64,000 nt of DNA from the NCBI GenBank assembly GCA_964399625.1, contig CAYNSB010000005.1, positions 27,493 to 91,492 of the forward strand, written 5' to 3'. The DNA comes from CAYNSB01 sp964399625 (GTDB lineage: Bacteria; Planctomycetota; Phycisphaerae; Phycisphaerales; UBA1924). The notes under the pieces were generated by a model. It was not told where the DNA came from. It was given only the letters and a program-made list of their open reading frames with translations, and did not search any database. This document shows, one piece after another, positions 1-7,913 of this stretch. Each line of letters opens with the position of its first letter. The stretch's first letter is position 1. The position numbers and the translations under genes are program-made.

Positions 1-966
1 GCGCACGCGTGGGTCGGGTACTTGCGGACGACGGCGAACTCCGCGAACTGGGACTTCGATTCGGGCCGGTACGAGGACTACCAGAATGTGCGCGGCACGA
101 TCGAGGATCCTCAGACGGGCGTGCGACTGCCGGACGCGTACCTCGCGGTCCTCGAGTCGTACATGATGGCCAAGCCCCAGACGAGGCAGGAGAGCGCCGC
201 GCTCATCGATGCCGCCGAGCGGTTGCTCAAGGTGCGGGAGGCGAAGAAGCCCTGGCCCCCGCCCGAATCGCCCAAGGGCGGCGTCCAGACCGCGAGCATC
301 GACGGAGCGTTGATGCTCATCGAGTCCGCGCTGCGCGCCACGCCCGGGTACACCCGCGGGTGGCTGCTCGTTCGCGCCATGGCGCAGAAAGGCGAACTGA
401 ACTCGGCGCAGAAGAAGCGCTGGGCCGACGTGCTCTTCACCCTGTGCGGCACGAAGTTCCCCGATTTCACGCTCGAGGTGCTCGCGCCCATGATCCGCAG
501 CGTGGAGGACCGCGCCGAGCGACGCGCGCTGTGGGATCGGGCCGCGGGCATCTACGCCAAGCGGCCGGATCTTCTGGTTCGCATCAGAATGGAAGAGGCG
601 GCGATGCTCGCGGACGCCAAGGACTACGCCGGCGCGTACGACTCGCTGCACGAGGTCGGCTCCCGCTACGTCAATCAGTGCCAGGAGGCGGTGCGAGCGC
701 TCGCGGCGTGCGCGGGCGTGCTGGACAAGGCGGGCAAGCCCGACGCGATCGCGCCGATGTTTGGCGACGTCGCGCACACCCTGCACAAGCCGCAGACGAA
801 CAATCCGGTGTTCATGCGGCAGAGCGCGTGGTTCAGCGTGAACGCGATGTACGCCGAGGCATTGGATCGCGCCGGAAAGTCGGGCGAGGCCCAGCGCGTG
901 CGCACGATGCTCGGCATCAGCGACGAGGGCACGGGGAACAAGAAGAGCGGCCGCGGGCAGCCCTAG
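1..966 (+). CDS. Helical-repeat (TPR-like) protein, 5' end outside the window
   Basis: The reading frame is open from base 1 without a start, so about 321 C-terminal residues of a longer protein are visible. It is alanine/arginine-rich and looks almost entirely helical. The end contains helix pairs of the type 'AEALDRAGKSGEAQRVRTML' and 'GVLDKAGKPDAIAPMFGDVA', spaced like tetratricopeptide or similar solenoid repeats. No catalytic motif, signal peptide or membrane segment is visible in the part present. A TTG at 22 is an internal possibility but has no ribosome site, so I treat the gene as truncated by the window. Function unknown; a scaffold or protein-interaction role is only a guess from the fold. 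It is convergent with the DinB-like gene, 22 bp away. Confidence 0.7.
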   Translation, partial: AHAWVGYLRTTANSANWDFDSGRYEDYQNVRGTIEDPQTGVRLPDAYLAVLESYMMAKPQTRQESAALIDAAERLLKVREAKKPWPPPESPKGGVQTASIDGALMLIESALRATPGYTRGWLLVRAMAQKGELNSAQKKRWADVLFTLCGTKFPDFTLEVLAPMIRSVEDRAERRALWDRAAGIYAKRPDLLVRIRMEEAAMLADAKDYAGAYDSLHEVGSRYVNQCQEAVRALAACAGVLDKAGKPDAIAPMFGDVAHTLHKPQTNNPVFMRQSAWFSVNAMYAEALDRAGKSGEAQRVRTMLGISDEGTGNKKSGRGQP

Positions 967-988
967 AGGCCGGGAACTCGCCCGAGGG

Positions 989-1582
989 TTACTTCGTCGC
1001 GATGCCCAGCCCGCGGCGGAGGTCCGTGACCTGCCCGAGGTGCCACCCGTGGTGCCAGGCGCTCTTCATCGCGGCGTCGAGCTTGGTGGACACGAACCCG
1101 CCCGTGTCCTCCTTCACCATGTCCATGAGCGACGCATCGTCGAGGGCGCGGATGGCGTTCATCAGGCGCTGCGCGGCCCGCTCGAACGCGCCCTTTACGT
1201 CCGCCAGGGGCGGATACACGTTCGGATCGCTCACGGGCTTGGAGCCCATGTTGAAGAGCGCATCCCAGGACTCGGGCGTCGTGCGCCCCTTGCCGTCGAG
1301 CAGCCCCGCGAACCATTCATCGCTGACCGCGATGTGCCCGTACGTCCACAGGCGGTGGTTCTGGGCGCACCCGCTCTGGGCGCAGGCCCGCTCGTCGGGG
1401 ATGGACGCCGCCTTGCCCGCGAGGTACTCGTGCGTGAACTTCACGAGCGCCAGAACCTGGTCGCGCACCGCGGTGCCGGCCTTGGCCTTGGCGGGAGCCA
1501 CGCGGGCGCCCTTCTTGGCGACCTTCTTCTTGTGGGCTCGGGCGGTGGAGCGGGCGGCGGAACGGCGTGCTTTCTTGGCCAT
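989..1582 (-). CDS. DinB-like four-helix metal-binding protein
   Basis: The 197-residue protein starts with about 38 residues of Lys/Ala/Arg-rich low complexity, followed by a DinB/YfiT-like helical bundle. Candidate metal ligands are H51 in 'KFTHEYLAG', H83 in 'LWTYGHIAVSDEW' and H177/H181 in 'AWHHGWHLGQVTDLRR'; the last segment is the usual C-terminal DinB signature. DinB proteins bind a divalent metal, and several are thiol-dependent transferases or are induced by damage; the substrate here cannot be told. The basic N-terminal tail is unusual and could bind nucleic acid (inference). The ATG has no Shine-Dalgarno sequence, but a TAGGAT hexamer lies 8 nt upstream on the minus strand, suggesting a leaderless mRNA. 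Confidence 0.8.
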   Translation of the reverse strand: MAKKARRSAARSTARAHKKKVAKKGARVAPAKAKAGTAVRDQVLALVKFTHEYLAGKAASIPDERACAQSGCAQNHRLWTYGHIAVSDEWFAGLLDGKGRTTPESWDALFNMGSKPVSDPNVYPPLADVKGAFERAAQRLMNAIRALDDASLMDMVKEDTGGFVSTKLDAAMKSAWHHGWHLGQVTDLRRGLGIATK

Positions 1583-1590
1583 GGTGCGCG

Positions 1591-1596
1591 ATCCTA
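1591..1596 (-). promoter_or_regulatory. -10-like TAGGAT before DinB-like gene (leaderless type)
   Basis: TAGGAT on the minus strand ends 8 nt before the ATG at 1582. Transcription starting about 7 nt downstream would begin at or next to the start codon. No clear -35 is seen. Confidence 0.45.
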
Positions 1597-1627
1597 GCCG
1601 AATCTCGCACGCGCGTGCGGGCGGACG

Positions 1628-1657
1628 TTCAACCGCCTCGCTTCTATGATCGATAAT
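1628..1657 (+). promoter_or_regulatory. Candidate promoter of icd
   Basis: TTCAAC (1628-1633), an 18-nt spacer and GATAAT (1652-1657) form a sigma70-like pair. An overlapping TATGAT (1645-1650) is an alternative -10. Either gives a leader of roughly 40-50 nt ending in a good ribosome site, AAGGAG, 6 nt before the icd ATG. Confidence 0.5.
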
Positions 1658-1703
1658 TCACAAACGGACCCCTCCGGCAAGGGAAAACCCGAAGGAGCCC
1701 CCC

Positions 1704-3239
1704 ATGACGATCGCCACAGCGCCGGGCGCGCACCCCGCCCACACCTCGCACCCGAAGTCCTTCACCATCGCCCTGGCCCCGGGCGACGGCATCGGACCCG
1801 AGATCATGAACGCGACGCTGGACCTGTTCAAGGCCGCGGGCGTCATGGACGCGGGCGTGAACTTCCGTCCCGTCACGATGGGCGCCGCCGAGTTCGCCAA
1901 GGGCAACTCGCGCGGCATGACCGAGGACGCGATCACGTGCGTCGAGGACTGCGGCATCCTGTTCAAGGGGCCCATGGAGACGCCCAAGGGCGGCGGGGGC
2001 AAGTCCATCAACGTCACGGCGCGCAAGATGTGGAACGCCTTCGCGAACCTGCGTCACTTCATGACGCTGCCCGGCGTGGAGACGCCCTTCTCCAAGTCCG
2101 GCATTCCCATCAACCTCTACATCGTCCGCGAGAACATCGAGGACACGTACGGCGGCGTGGAGCACCGCCTCTCCAACGACATGGTGCAGTGCAAGCGCCT
2201 GATCTCCGCGCCGGGGTGCGACGAGGTCTCTCGCTTCGCCTTCCAGGAGGCGCGCCGCATGGGCATCAAGACGGTGCACTGCGGGCACAAGGCGAACATC
2301 ATGAAGATGACCGACGGGCTGTTCCTCGAGCGGTTCCGCCAGGCCGCCAAGGACTTCCCCGAGATCGCGACCGCCGACGTGATCGTCGATGCGCTATGCA
2401 TGAACCTGGTCGTGAAGCCCCAGCAGTACCAGATGATCGTGCTGCCGAACCTGCAGGGCGACATCGTGAGCGATCTGGCCGCGGGGCTCGTGGGCGGGCT
2501 GGGCTTCGCGCCCAGCGCGAACATCGGCGCGCACGTGTGCATCTTCGAGGCGGTGCACGGCACGGCGCCGGACATCGCGGGCAAGGGCATCGCCAACCCC
2601 ACGAGCCTGATCCTCTCGGGGCTCATGATGCTCCGGCACATCGGGCTGGCGCGACAGGCGGCGATCCTGCAGAACGCGCTGCTCAACGCCCTGGAGAGCG
2701 GCGTGCGCACCGGGGACTTTGGCGACAAGACCAAGCCCGTGCTCAACACGCAGCAGTTCGTCAACGCGATCAAGGACCGCCTGGGCAAGGAGCCCCAGAC
2801 CGTCGCCCCGGTGCCCGTGCCCGACACGGGCGTCGTGTCGTACACGCGTCCGCCGCGCCCCGCGGGGCAGCAGGTGATCCGCACGTTCGCGAACCTCGTG
2901 CGCCACGTCGTCGGGTGCGACATCTATCTCGACACGCCGCTCTCGCCCGTGAGCGTGGCCGAGGAGATGCAGCGGATCTGCGAGGACACGCCGTTCAAGC
3001 TGACGCTGATCTCCAACCGCGGCACGCAGATCTGGCCCACGGGGAGCGTGTACACGGAGTGCGTGGACTACTACCGCGTGCGGTTCGAGCTGCGCGACAC
3101 GGTGCGCCCGGGCGACATCGGGCAGAGCCGGTGCGTGGCGCTGATGGACAAGGTCGCGGAGAAGTTCGTGGTGTGCAGCTACGAGCTGCTGCGCGTGTTC
3201 GACGGGGTGAAGGGGTACTCGCTGGCGCAGGGGCAGTGA
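1704..3239 (+). CDS. icd: NADP-dependent isocitrate dehydrogenase, long C-terminal-domain type
   Basis: Catalyses oxidative decarboxylation of isocitrate to 2-oxoglutarate in the TCA cycle (cytosol). The 511-residue protein shows the isocitrate/isopropylmalate dehydrogenase fold: 'APGDGIGPE' near the N-terminus, the substrate loop 'KSINVTARKMWNAFANLR', 'RENIEDTYGGVEHR', the metal-binding segment 'VLPNLQGDIVSDLAAG' and the cofactor segment 'EAVHGTAPDIAGKG'. After about residue 370 there is an extra domain of roughly 130 residues, matching the subgroup of about 480-510 residues known from Rickettsia, Thermus and some other bacteria rather than the 416-residue E. coli enzyme. The start is fixed by AAGGAG six bases before the ATG. 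Convergent with the pseudopilin gene, 3 bp apart. NADP rather than NAD preference is assumed from the family. Confidence 0.93.
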   Translation: MTIATAPGAHPAHTSHPKSFTIALAPGDGIGPEIMNATLDLFKAAGVMDAGVNFRPVTMGAAEFAKGNSRGMTEDAITCVEDCGILFKGPMETPKGGGGKSINVTARKMWNAFANLRHFMTLPGVETPFSKSGIPINLYIVRENIEDTYGGVEHRLSNDMVQCKRLISAPGCDEVSRFAFQEARRMGIKTVHCGHKANIMKMTDGLFLERFRQAAKDFPEIATADVIVDALCMNLVVKPQQYQMIVLPNLQGDIVSDLAAGLVGGLGFAPSANIGAHVCIFEAVHGTAPDIAGKGIANPTSLILSGLMMLRHIGLARQAAILQNALLNALESGVRTGDFGDKTKPVLNTQQFVNAIKDRLGKEPQTVAPVPVPDTGVVSYTRPPRPAGQQVIRTFANLVRHVVGCDIYLDTPLSPVSVAEEMQRICEDTPFKLTLISNRGTQIWPTGSVYTECVDYYRVRFELRDTVRPGDIGQSRCVALMDKVAEKFVVCSYELLRVFDGVKGYSLAQGQ

Positions 3240-3242
3240 GGC

Positions 3243-4037
3243 TCACCGCGCCGCCACGCCGTCCTTCCACGTCTCGAGCTTGATCAGCGTCTCCTTTGCG
3301 AGCAGCTTGCCGTGCCCGTCGAGGAACGTCGCGTTGGCGCCCTTGCCGTGGATGTCCGGCCCCAGGCGATAGTCGTCGGGGCGCAGTCCCGGCGTGATGT
3401 GGCGCGGGAGCCACACGTCGTAGCACTGCCCAAGGTCGATGTCCGTGACGCCGAAGGCCTTCCAGCCCTTGATCAGCGAGCCGTCGCCGTCGGCGGCGAC
3501 CTCGGCCATGTAGAGCATGCGATCGGCGAAGGGCACGAGCTCGAGCGTCATGGGCCCGCGCCGGAACGCGGCGTTGGCGTTGCCGTCGCCACGCTCATCG
3601 ACCTTGCCATCGGCGAAGAACGCGAACCCGTTGTCCACGTAGTGCACGGGCTGCTCGGAGTTCGCGCGTGCGGCGCAGCGGTAGTAGGGGGCGCGGGCGA
3701 ACAGGTCGTCGGGATCGGGGTCGCTCGAGACGAGCGCGTCGAGGTACGGGCGGTACGCGACGGGCCAGGGGATGCGCGAACGCCGATCGGCGGGCGTGGC
3801 GCCGGCGGTGCCCTCTCGCGCGATGTAGTCGCGGTTGTCGTTGGCGTAGGCGTTCATCGCGACGTTGGTCTGGCGCTCGTTGGAAAGGCACGCCGCGGCC
3901 CGCGCGGACTCGCGCGCCGATCGCAGGGCCGGGAGCAGGATCGCCATCAGGATCGAGATGACAAGGATGACGACGAGCAGCTCGATGATCGTGAACGAGC
4001 GGAGCGCGAGCCATCGGCGGAGCGGTCGGGTGGTCAT
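3243..4037 (-). CDS. Pseudopilin-like protein with prepilin N-terminus (type II secretion/DUF1559-like)
   Basis: The 264-residue protein begins with a short basic leader and then 'SFTIIELLVVI', the hydrophobic helix of type IV prepilins and type II secretion pseudopilins, with Glu at +5. The rest is a globular domain ending in 'GPDIHGKGANATFLDGHGKLL', resembling the H...A..F.DGH tail of the many planctomycete prepilin-like proteins. These are processed by a prepilin peptidase and sit in the inner membrane or pseudopilus. Oddity: the residue before the cleavage-site Phe is Ser rather than the near-invariant Gly. An ATG two codons upstream (4043) lies only one base from the GGAGGG ribosome site; the ATG used here sits 7 nt from it and is the better start. 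Confidence 0.8.
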   Translation of the reverse strand: MTTRPLRRWLALRSFTIIELLVVILVISILMAILLPALRSARESARAAACLSNERQTNVAMNAYANDNRDYIAREGTAGATPADRRSRIPWPVAYRPYLDALVSSDPDPDDLFARAPYYRCAARANSEQPVHYVDNGFAFFADGKVDERGDGNANAAFRRGPMTLELVPFADRMLYMAEVAADGDGSLIKGWKAFGVTDIDLGQCYDVWLPRHITPGLRPDDYRLGPDIHGKGANATFLDGHGKLLAKETLIKLETWKDGVAAR

Positions 4038-4083
4038 GGGCATCCCTCCATGGAGCGTGCGGCCCGGCGGGCCACACGTGCGA

Positions 4084-4746
4084 TCACTTGTTCTGCTGCA
4101 TCTGCTTGATGAACGAGTCGGCCTCGGCGATGGAGGCCTCCATCTCCTTGATCAGCGCGCCCACATCGCTCTGGACCTGGCTCACGTTGCTCTGCAGCGC
4201 GGCGATGGCCTGCGCGTTGAGGTTGTGCTTGAGGAAGAGCACCTGGTCCTTGAACTTGGCGAGGACGGGGTCCATCTTGGCGCTGGCGTTCTTCATCGCG
4301 CCGATGAGCTGCCCGTAGCGGGCCTGCGTCTCGTTGAGCTGCTGCTCGCTGGCGCGCCGGAGGCCCGCATCCGAGTACTGGTTCAGCTCCGCGGTCCACT
4401 CCTTGAAGAGCGAGCTGGCGACGCGGTCGGTCTCGCTGATGCGATCGCGGACGGTGCCCGCCTTGCTCTCGGCCCGCTCGTACTCGCGCTTGAGCTTGTC
4501 GTACTTCGCCTGCAGGTCGCTCCCGGGCGTGCCGGTCACCGCGATGAACTCGGCGAGCGCGGACTCGAACTGCTTCTTCGCGGCCTCCTGGTCGTTCCGG
4601 GTGGTCTTGACCTTGTCCGCGAGCTGGTCGCGCTTGGCGTACCCCAGTTTCTCCTTGAGCGCGATGGACGCGGAGGAGCACGCGGGGAGCGTGACCAGAG
4701 TCGAGGCCGAGAGTGCGAGGCAAAGAGCGGCGGCGCGCGTGAGCAT
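4084..4746 (-). CDS. DUF2959-like coiled-coil lipoprotein
   Basis: From this ATG the 220-residue product has a lipoprotein signal peptide ending in 'LVTLPAC' (Cys23). A long, charged, heptad-like helical protein follows, rich in Lys/Glu/Gln with almost no aromatic residues, e.g. 'KFKDQVLFLKHNLNAQAIA' and 'LIKEMEASIAEADSFIKQM'. This composition and length match the DUF2959 family of membrane-anchored coiled-coil proteins of unknown function. The frame stays open 22 codons further upstream, but the lipobox and an AAGGA about 10 nt before this ATG support the shorter start. It probably faces the periplasm. No partner gene is evident; the pseudopilin gene follows 46 bp downstream on the same strand and could be co-transcribed. 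Confidence 0.8.
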   Translation of the reverse strand: MLTRAAALCLALSASTLVTLPACSSASIALKEKLGYAKRDQLADKVKTTRNDQEAAKKQFESALAEFIAVTGTPGSDLQAKYDKLKREYERAESKAGTVRDRISETDRVASSLFKEWTAELNQYSDAGLRRASEQQLNETQARYGQLIGAMKNASAKMDPVLAKFKDQVLFLKHNLNAQAIAALQSNVSQVQSDVGALIKEMEASIAEADSFIKQMQQNK

Positions 4747-5128
4747 GGTCGGGGGTCCTTGGTGCGTGCGGGACGACGCGCCGAGCGTAGCGGGTTTGAT
4801 CGGAGCGCGCACAACCGAAACGAATCCGAGCGGGCCCCGTACCGCCGCGCAAAGATGGGCAATTCAACCATCAAAATGAGGGACTTTCGCGGCACGCAAA
4901 ATTATTCAAGACTTGCGCGGCTGCTAGAATCTCTCTCCCCGTGGTTGCAACGCGTGTTGCAGCGGAGCACGGGGTTCGAACCTGATGCCGGCGGCCCTCC
5001 TTAGGGCACGGCGCGTGCCCGGTCGGGCACGGGAACCGGGACACCGGGTGGTGGCGACAAGGGCGATCAAGGGGTGCCCGAGTCGAGAGGCATGTGGGCC
5101 CGCCCCGGACAAGACCCAAGGAGCAGTT
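4747..5128 (+). other. Gene-free region: extended -10 promoter and long structured leader
   Basis: Between divergent genes. On the plus strand an extended -10, TGC-TAGAAT (TAGAAT at 4925-4930), would start an RNA near 4937, leaving about 190 nt of leader before the DUF11 lipoprotein. The leader is rich in inverted repeats: CCCCGTG...CACGGGG enclosing TGCAAC...GTTGCA (about 4938-4976), and CGTGCCCG...CGGGCACG (about 5020-5040). It ends in AAGGAG before the ATG. I could not match it to a known riboswitch class. Confidence 0.5.
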
Positions 5129-6865
5129 ATGAACGCGAATCGTGCATGGCGTATTGCAGCGCTGACGCTCGGCGTCGGTGCGGCAATTGGATTCTCCGGG
5201 TGTGCGTCGGAAACGAAATCCGGCACGACGACCTCCGGTGACAAGGATGCGTACTACGGCATCCAGAACTCGGCGACGGCCAAGCCTTCCGCCGCGGCCC
5301 CGGCGAAGCCCGCGGAGACCAAGCCCGCTCCCGCTCCGGCTCCGGCGGCGAAGCCCGCGGAGACCAAGCCCGCTCCGGCTCCGGCTCCGGCGGCCAAGCC
5401 CGCCGAGCAGCCCAAGCCCGCGGCAGCGGCCAGCGGCAACTGCAAGACGTACAAGCCCGCCGTCCCCGCGGGCTACGCGCTGAACTCGCTCGCGTTCCCC
5501 ACGGGTGACGTGCAGACCAGCGCGCTGCTGGTGCAGCTCGTCGCCCCCTCCCAGGTGCGCGTCGGGCAGCAGTACGGCGAGGAGATCCACGTCACCAACG
5601 TGACGGGCGCGGACCTGCAGAGCGTCGTGGTCACCTCCAGCAGCTTTGAGAACTACAAGATCGAGTCGTCCAATCCCGCGTCCATCGGCGCGGCCGGTGG
5701 CTCGCTCGCGTGGAACCTGGGCAACCTGAAGTCCTGCGAGACGCGCGTCATCAAGCTCAACGGCTCGGCCCTGAAGACCGGGCAGGCGAGCGCGTGCTTC
5801 AGCGCGTCCTACGCCAGCGCCCTGTGCCTGACGACGTCCGTCGTTGAGCCCGCGCTGCAGATCACCAAGACGATGAAGCCCGAGGCGACGACCTGCGACT
5901 CCATCCCGGTGACGATCACGGTCAAGAACTCCGGCTCGGGCGATGCGACCAACGTGAAGGTCTCCGACACGCTGCCCGCGGGCCTGACGACCGCCGATGG
6001 CAAGAGCAACTTCGAGGCGACGATCGCCACGCTGGGCCAGGGCCAGAGCAAGGACTTCAGCTTCAGCGTGAAGCCCTCCAAGGCCGGTTCCTACACCAAC
6101 GACGCCTCCGCGGTCGCGGACGGCGGCCTGACCGCCAAGTCCGCCCCGGCGACGACCGTCGTCAAGGCCCCGAGCATCGACGTGAAGCTCGAGTGCCCCG
6201 CCACGGCTCTCATCGGTCGCCCCGCGACGTACAAGGTCACGCTGACCAGCACGGGCGAGGCCCCCTGCGGCACGAGCAGCGTGACGGCGACGCTCCCCGC
6301 CGGCGGGACGTTCGTCTCGGCCGACATGGGCGGCACCTCCGCCGCGGGCAAGGTCACCTGGAACGTTCCGCTGGGCGCCAAGGAGAGCAAGACGCTCACC
6401 TACGTCGTCAAGACGGGCGGCGCGGGCGATCTGTCCTCCACGGTCACCGCCACGTGCGCGTGCGCACCCGCGGCCACGGCGAACTGCACCACCAAGGTGC
6501 AGGGCGTGCCGGACCTGGGCACGCTCATCACGGACGACGACGGCGTCGTCTCCGTGGGCGATTCGCACACCTACCGCTACGAGGTGGCGAACCAGGGCCA
6601 GGTCAACCTGACCGACGTGACGATGGTCGCGACGCTCAGCCCCGGCAGCAAGATCCTCTCCTCGACCGCGGCGAGCCAGCCCACGATCAACGGGCAGTCC
6701 GCGAGCTTCAAGATCGGCACGCTCACGCCCGGGCAGCGCATCAAGTTCAACATCGTGATCACCGCCGACCGCGCCGGCGAGCACTTCATCGAGACCGAGA
6801 CGCGTTGCAACGAGCTCAAGCGTGGCAACCGCAACGACGAGCGCGTGACCTACATCGAGAAGTAG
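5129..6865 (+). CDS. Large DUF11-repeat surface lipoprotein
   Basis: The 578-residue product starts with a lipoprotein signal (lipobox 'FSGC', Cys25). A Pro/Ala/Lys linker follows, including a tandem 15-residue repeat (AAKPAETKPAPAPAP type). It then has three consecutive Ig-like DUF11 domains, beginning near residues 240, 346 and 459; each carries the signature of the second strand pair, e.g. 'VKNSGSGDATNVKVSDTLPAG' split over residues 260-280. Cysteine pairs in several domains suggest disulfides in an extracytoplasmic setting. DUF11 domains occur in envelope and cell-surface proteins such as chlamydial OmcB; a structural envelope role is inferred. The ATG is chosen over an open frame 48 codons longer because of AAGGAG 6 nt upstream and the lipobox. 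The leader is long and structured, suggesting post-transcriptional control. A strong terminator follows. Confidence 0.87.
   Translation: MNANRAWRIAALTLGVGAAIGFSGCASETKSGTTTSGDKDAYYGIQNSATAKPSAAAPAKPAETKPAPAPAPAAKPAETKPAPAPAPAAKPAEQPKPAAAASGNCKTYKPAVPAGYALNSLAFPTGDVQTSALLVQLVAPSQVRVGQQYGEEIHVTNVTGADLQSVVVTSSSFENYKIESSNPASIGAAGGSLAWNLGNLKSCETRVIKLNGSALKTGQASACFSASYASALCLTTSVVEPALQITKTMKPEATTCDSIPVTITVKNSGSGDATNVKVSDTLPAGLTTADGKSNFEATIATLGQGQSKDFSFSVKPSKAGSYTNDASAVADGGLTAKSAPATTVVKAPSIDVKLECPATALIGRPATYKVTLTSTGEAPCGTSSVTATLPAGGTFVSADMGGTSAAGKVTWNVPLGAKESKTLTYVVKTGGAGDLSSTVTATCACAPAATANCTTKVQGVPDLGTLITDDDGVVSVGDSHTYRYEVANQGQVNLTDVTMVATLSPGSKILSSTAASQPTINGQSASFKIGTLTPGQRIKFNIVITADRAGEHFIETETRCNELKRGNRNDERVTYIEK
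5303..5404 (+). repeat. 45-bp tandem repeat in the linker of the DUF11 lipoprotein
   Basis: Two almost identical 45-bp units (5303-5347 and 5348-5392) and the start of a third (5393-5404) encode the Pro/Ala/Lys-rich linker. The units differ at a few third positions. The linker length may vary between strains. Confidence 0.85.
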
Positions 6866-6910
6866 TCCACGCTCGATCGGCCGTCCACGGCCGATGCCAT
6901 CCGAAGTTCC

Positions 6911-6948
6911 ACGGGCGGGCCCACGCCGGTCCGCCCGTTTCTTTTTTT
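6911..6948 (+). terminator. Rho-independent terminator after the DUF11 lipoprotein
   Basis: ACGGGCGG (6911-6918) pairs with CCGCCCGT (6931-6938) around a 12-nt loop and is followed by TTCTTTTTTT. A second perfect hairpin, ATCGGCCGT/ACGGCCGAT (6876-6895), lies just before it. Confidence 0.88.
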
Positions 6949-6971
6949 GCGTGTGCGCGAGGGGGGCACGC

Positions 6972-7904
6972 TCAGGGTGCGTCGCCGCCGCGTCGCTGCG
7001 TTTGCTGTTCTTCGAGCTCTTCGATGGTTCGAGGCCAGTCCTCGCGCAGCAGGCGCGAGAGCGAGCGGTCCGCCAGCACCTTGCCCCCGGTCTGGCACCG
7101 CGGGCAGTAGTTCGTCTCGTTCTCCGCGTAGGCGATGCGCTGGACCTTGGTGCCGCATACAAGGCAGGGCTTTCCAAACTTCCCGTGGACCGCGAAATCC
7201 GGGCGGAAGGCCGTGACCTCGCCCGCGCCGGGGAACGTGCCGGCGAACTCCAGGCGCAAGCGCGCGGTCCATTCCGTCAGCACGCGCCGCGCGGCTTCGT
7301 ATACGCGAGCGATCTGCTCATCGTCCATGCGCGACGTGAGCAGCAGCGGGGACATCCCCGCCGCGTGCAGGATCTCGTCGGAGTACGCGGTGCCGATCCC
7401 GCTGATGAGCCGCGGGTCCGTCAGGGTGCGTTTGATGGTGTGCGACTCGCGGCGGAGCGCTTGGGCGAAGCGAGCGAGGCTTGCGCGCTCGTCGAGCAGC
7501 TCCATGCCGCCGCGATCGAGCGTGCGCAGGGAGGCCTCGCCCGACAGAACATGGATCGAGGCGCGGTGCTTCGTGCCGGCCTCGGTCAGCGCGAGCGTGC
7601 CATCGGGAAAGACGAGCGTTGCCTGCGCGATCTTGCCCAGCGGCTTGGCCCATGGCTCGAGCCATCGCAGGCGCCCGGCGATCATGAGATGGATGACGAG
7701 GAACAGATCGGATTCCAACTCCAGCACGATCCGCTTGCCCAGGCGTCGCACGGCGCGAACGCCCTTGCCCTCGCACGCGTCGATGGGCGGGTCAACAGTG
7801 CGAACAAGGAAGGGGCCGGGCACGCGGATGCGCCCGATCGAGCGCCCGACGACTCGGGGTCGCAGCGCGTGCAGGTAGAGCTCGATGTCGGGCAGCTCGG
7901 GCAT
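6972..7904 (-). CDS. Fpg/Nei-family DNA glycosylase
   Basis: A 310-residue base-excision repair enzyme that would remove oxidised bases and nick the strand. It begins 'MPELPDIELYL', with the N-terminal Pro and Glu that form the catalytic pair of Fpg/Nei enzymes. It carries 'RRLGKRIVLEL' with the conserved Lys, and a C-terminal zinc finger C-x2-C-x16-C-x2-C starting 'CLVCGT' and ending 'NYCPRCQTGG'. The usual finger arginine (E. coli Fpg Arg258) appears to be Asn in the aligned segment 'AENETNYC', and the position-6 Glu is Asp; a C-terminal 'LADRSLSRLLREDWP' tail is extra. These features mark a bacterial subgroup distinct from classical MutM, so substrate specificity may differ. It lies 9 bp downstream of the lipoprotein gene on the same strand and is probably co-transcribed. 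Confidence 0.88.
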   Translation of the reverse strand: MPELPDIELYLHALRPRVVGRSIGRIRVPGPFLVRTVDPPIDACEGKGVRAVRRLGKRIVLELESDLFLVIHLMIAGRLRWLEPWAKPLGKIAQATLVFPDGTLALTEAGTKHRASIHVLSGEASLRTLDRGGMELLDERASLARFAQALRRESHTIKRTLTDPRLISGIGTAYSDEILHAAGMSPLLLTSRMDDEQIARVYEAARRVLTEWTARLRLEFAGTFPGAGEVTAFRPDFAVHGKFGKPCLVCGTKVQRIAYAENETNYCPRCQTGGKVLADRSLSRLLREDWPRTIEELEEQQTQRRGGDAP

Positions 7905-7913
7905 GGCCTTGCG

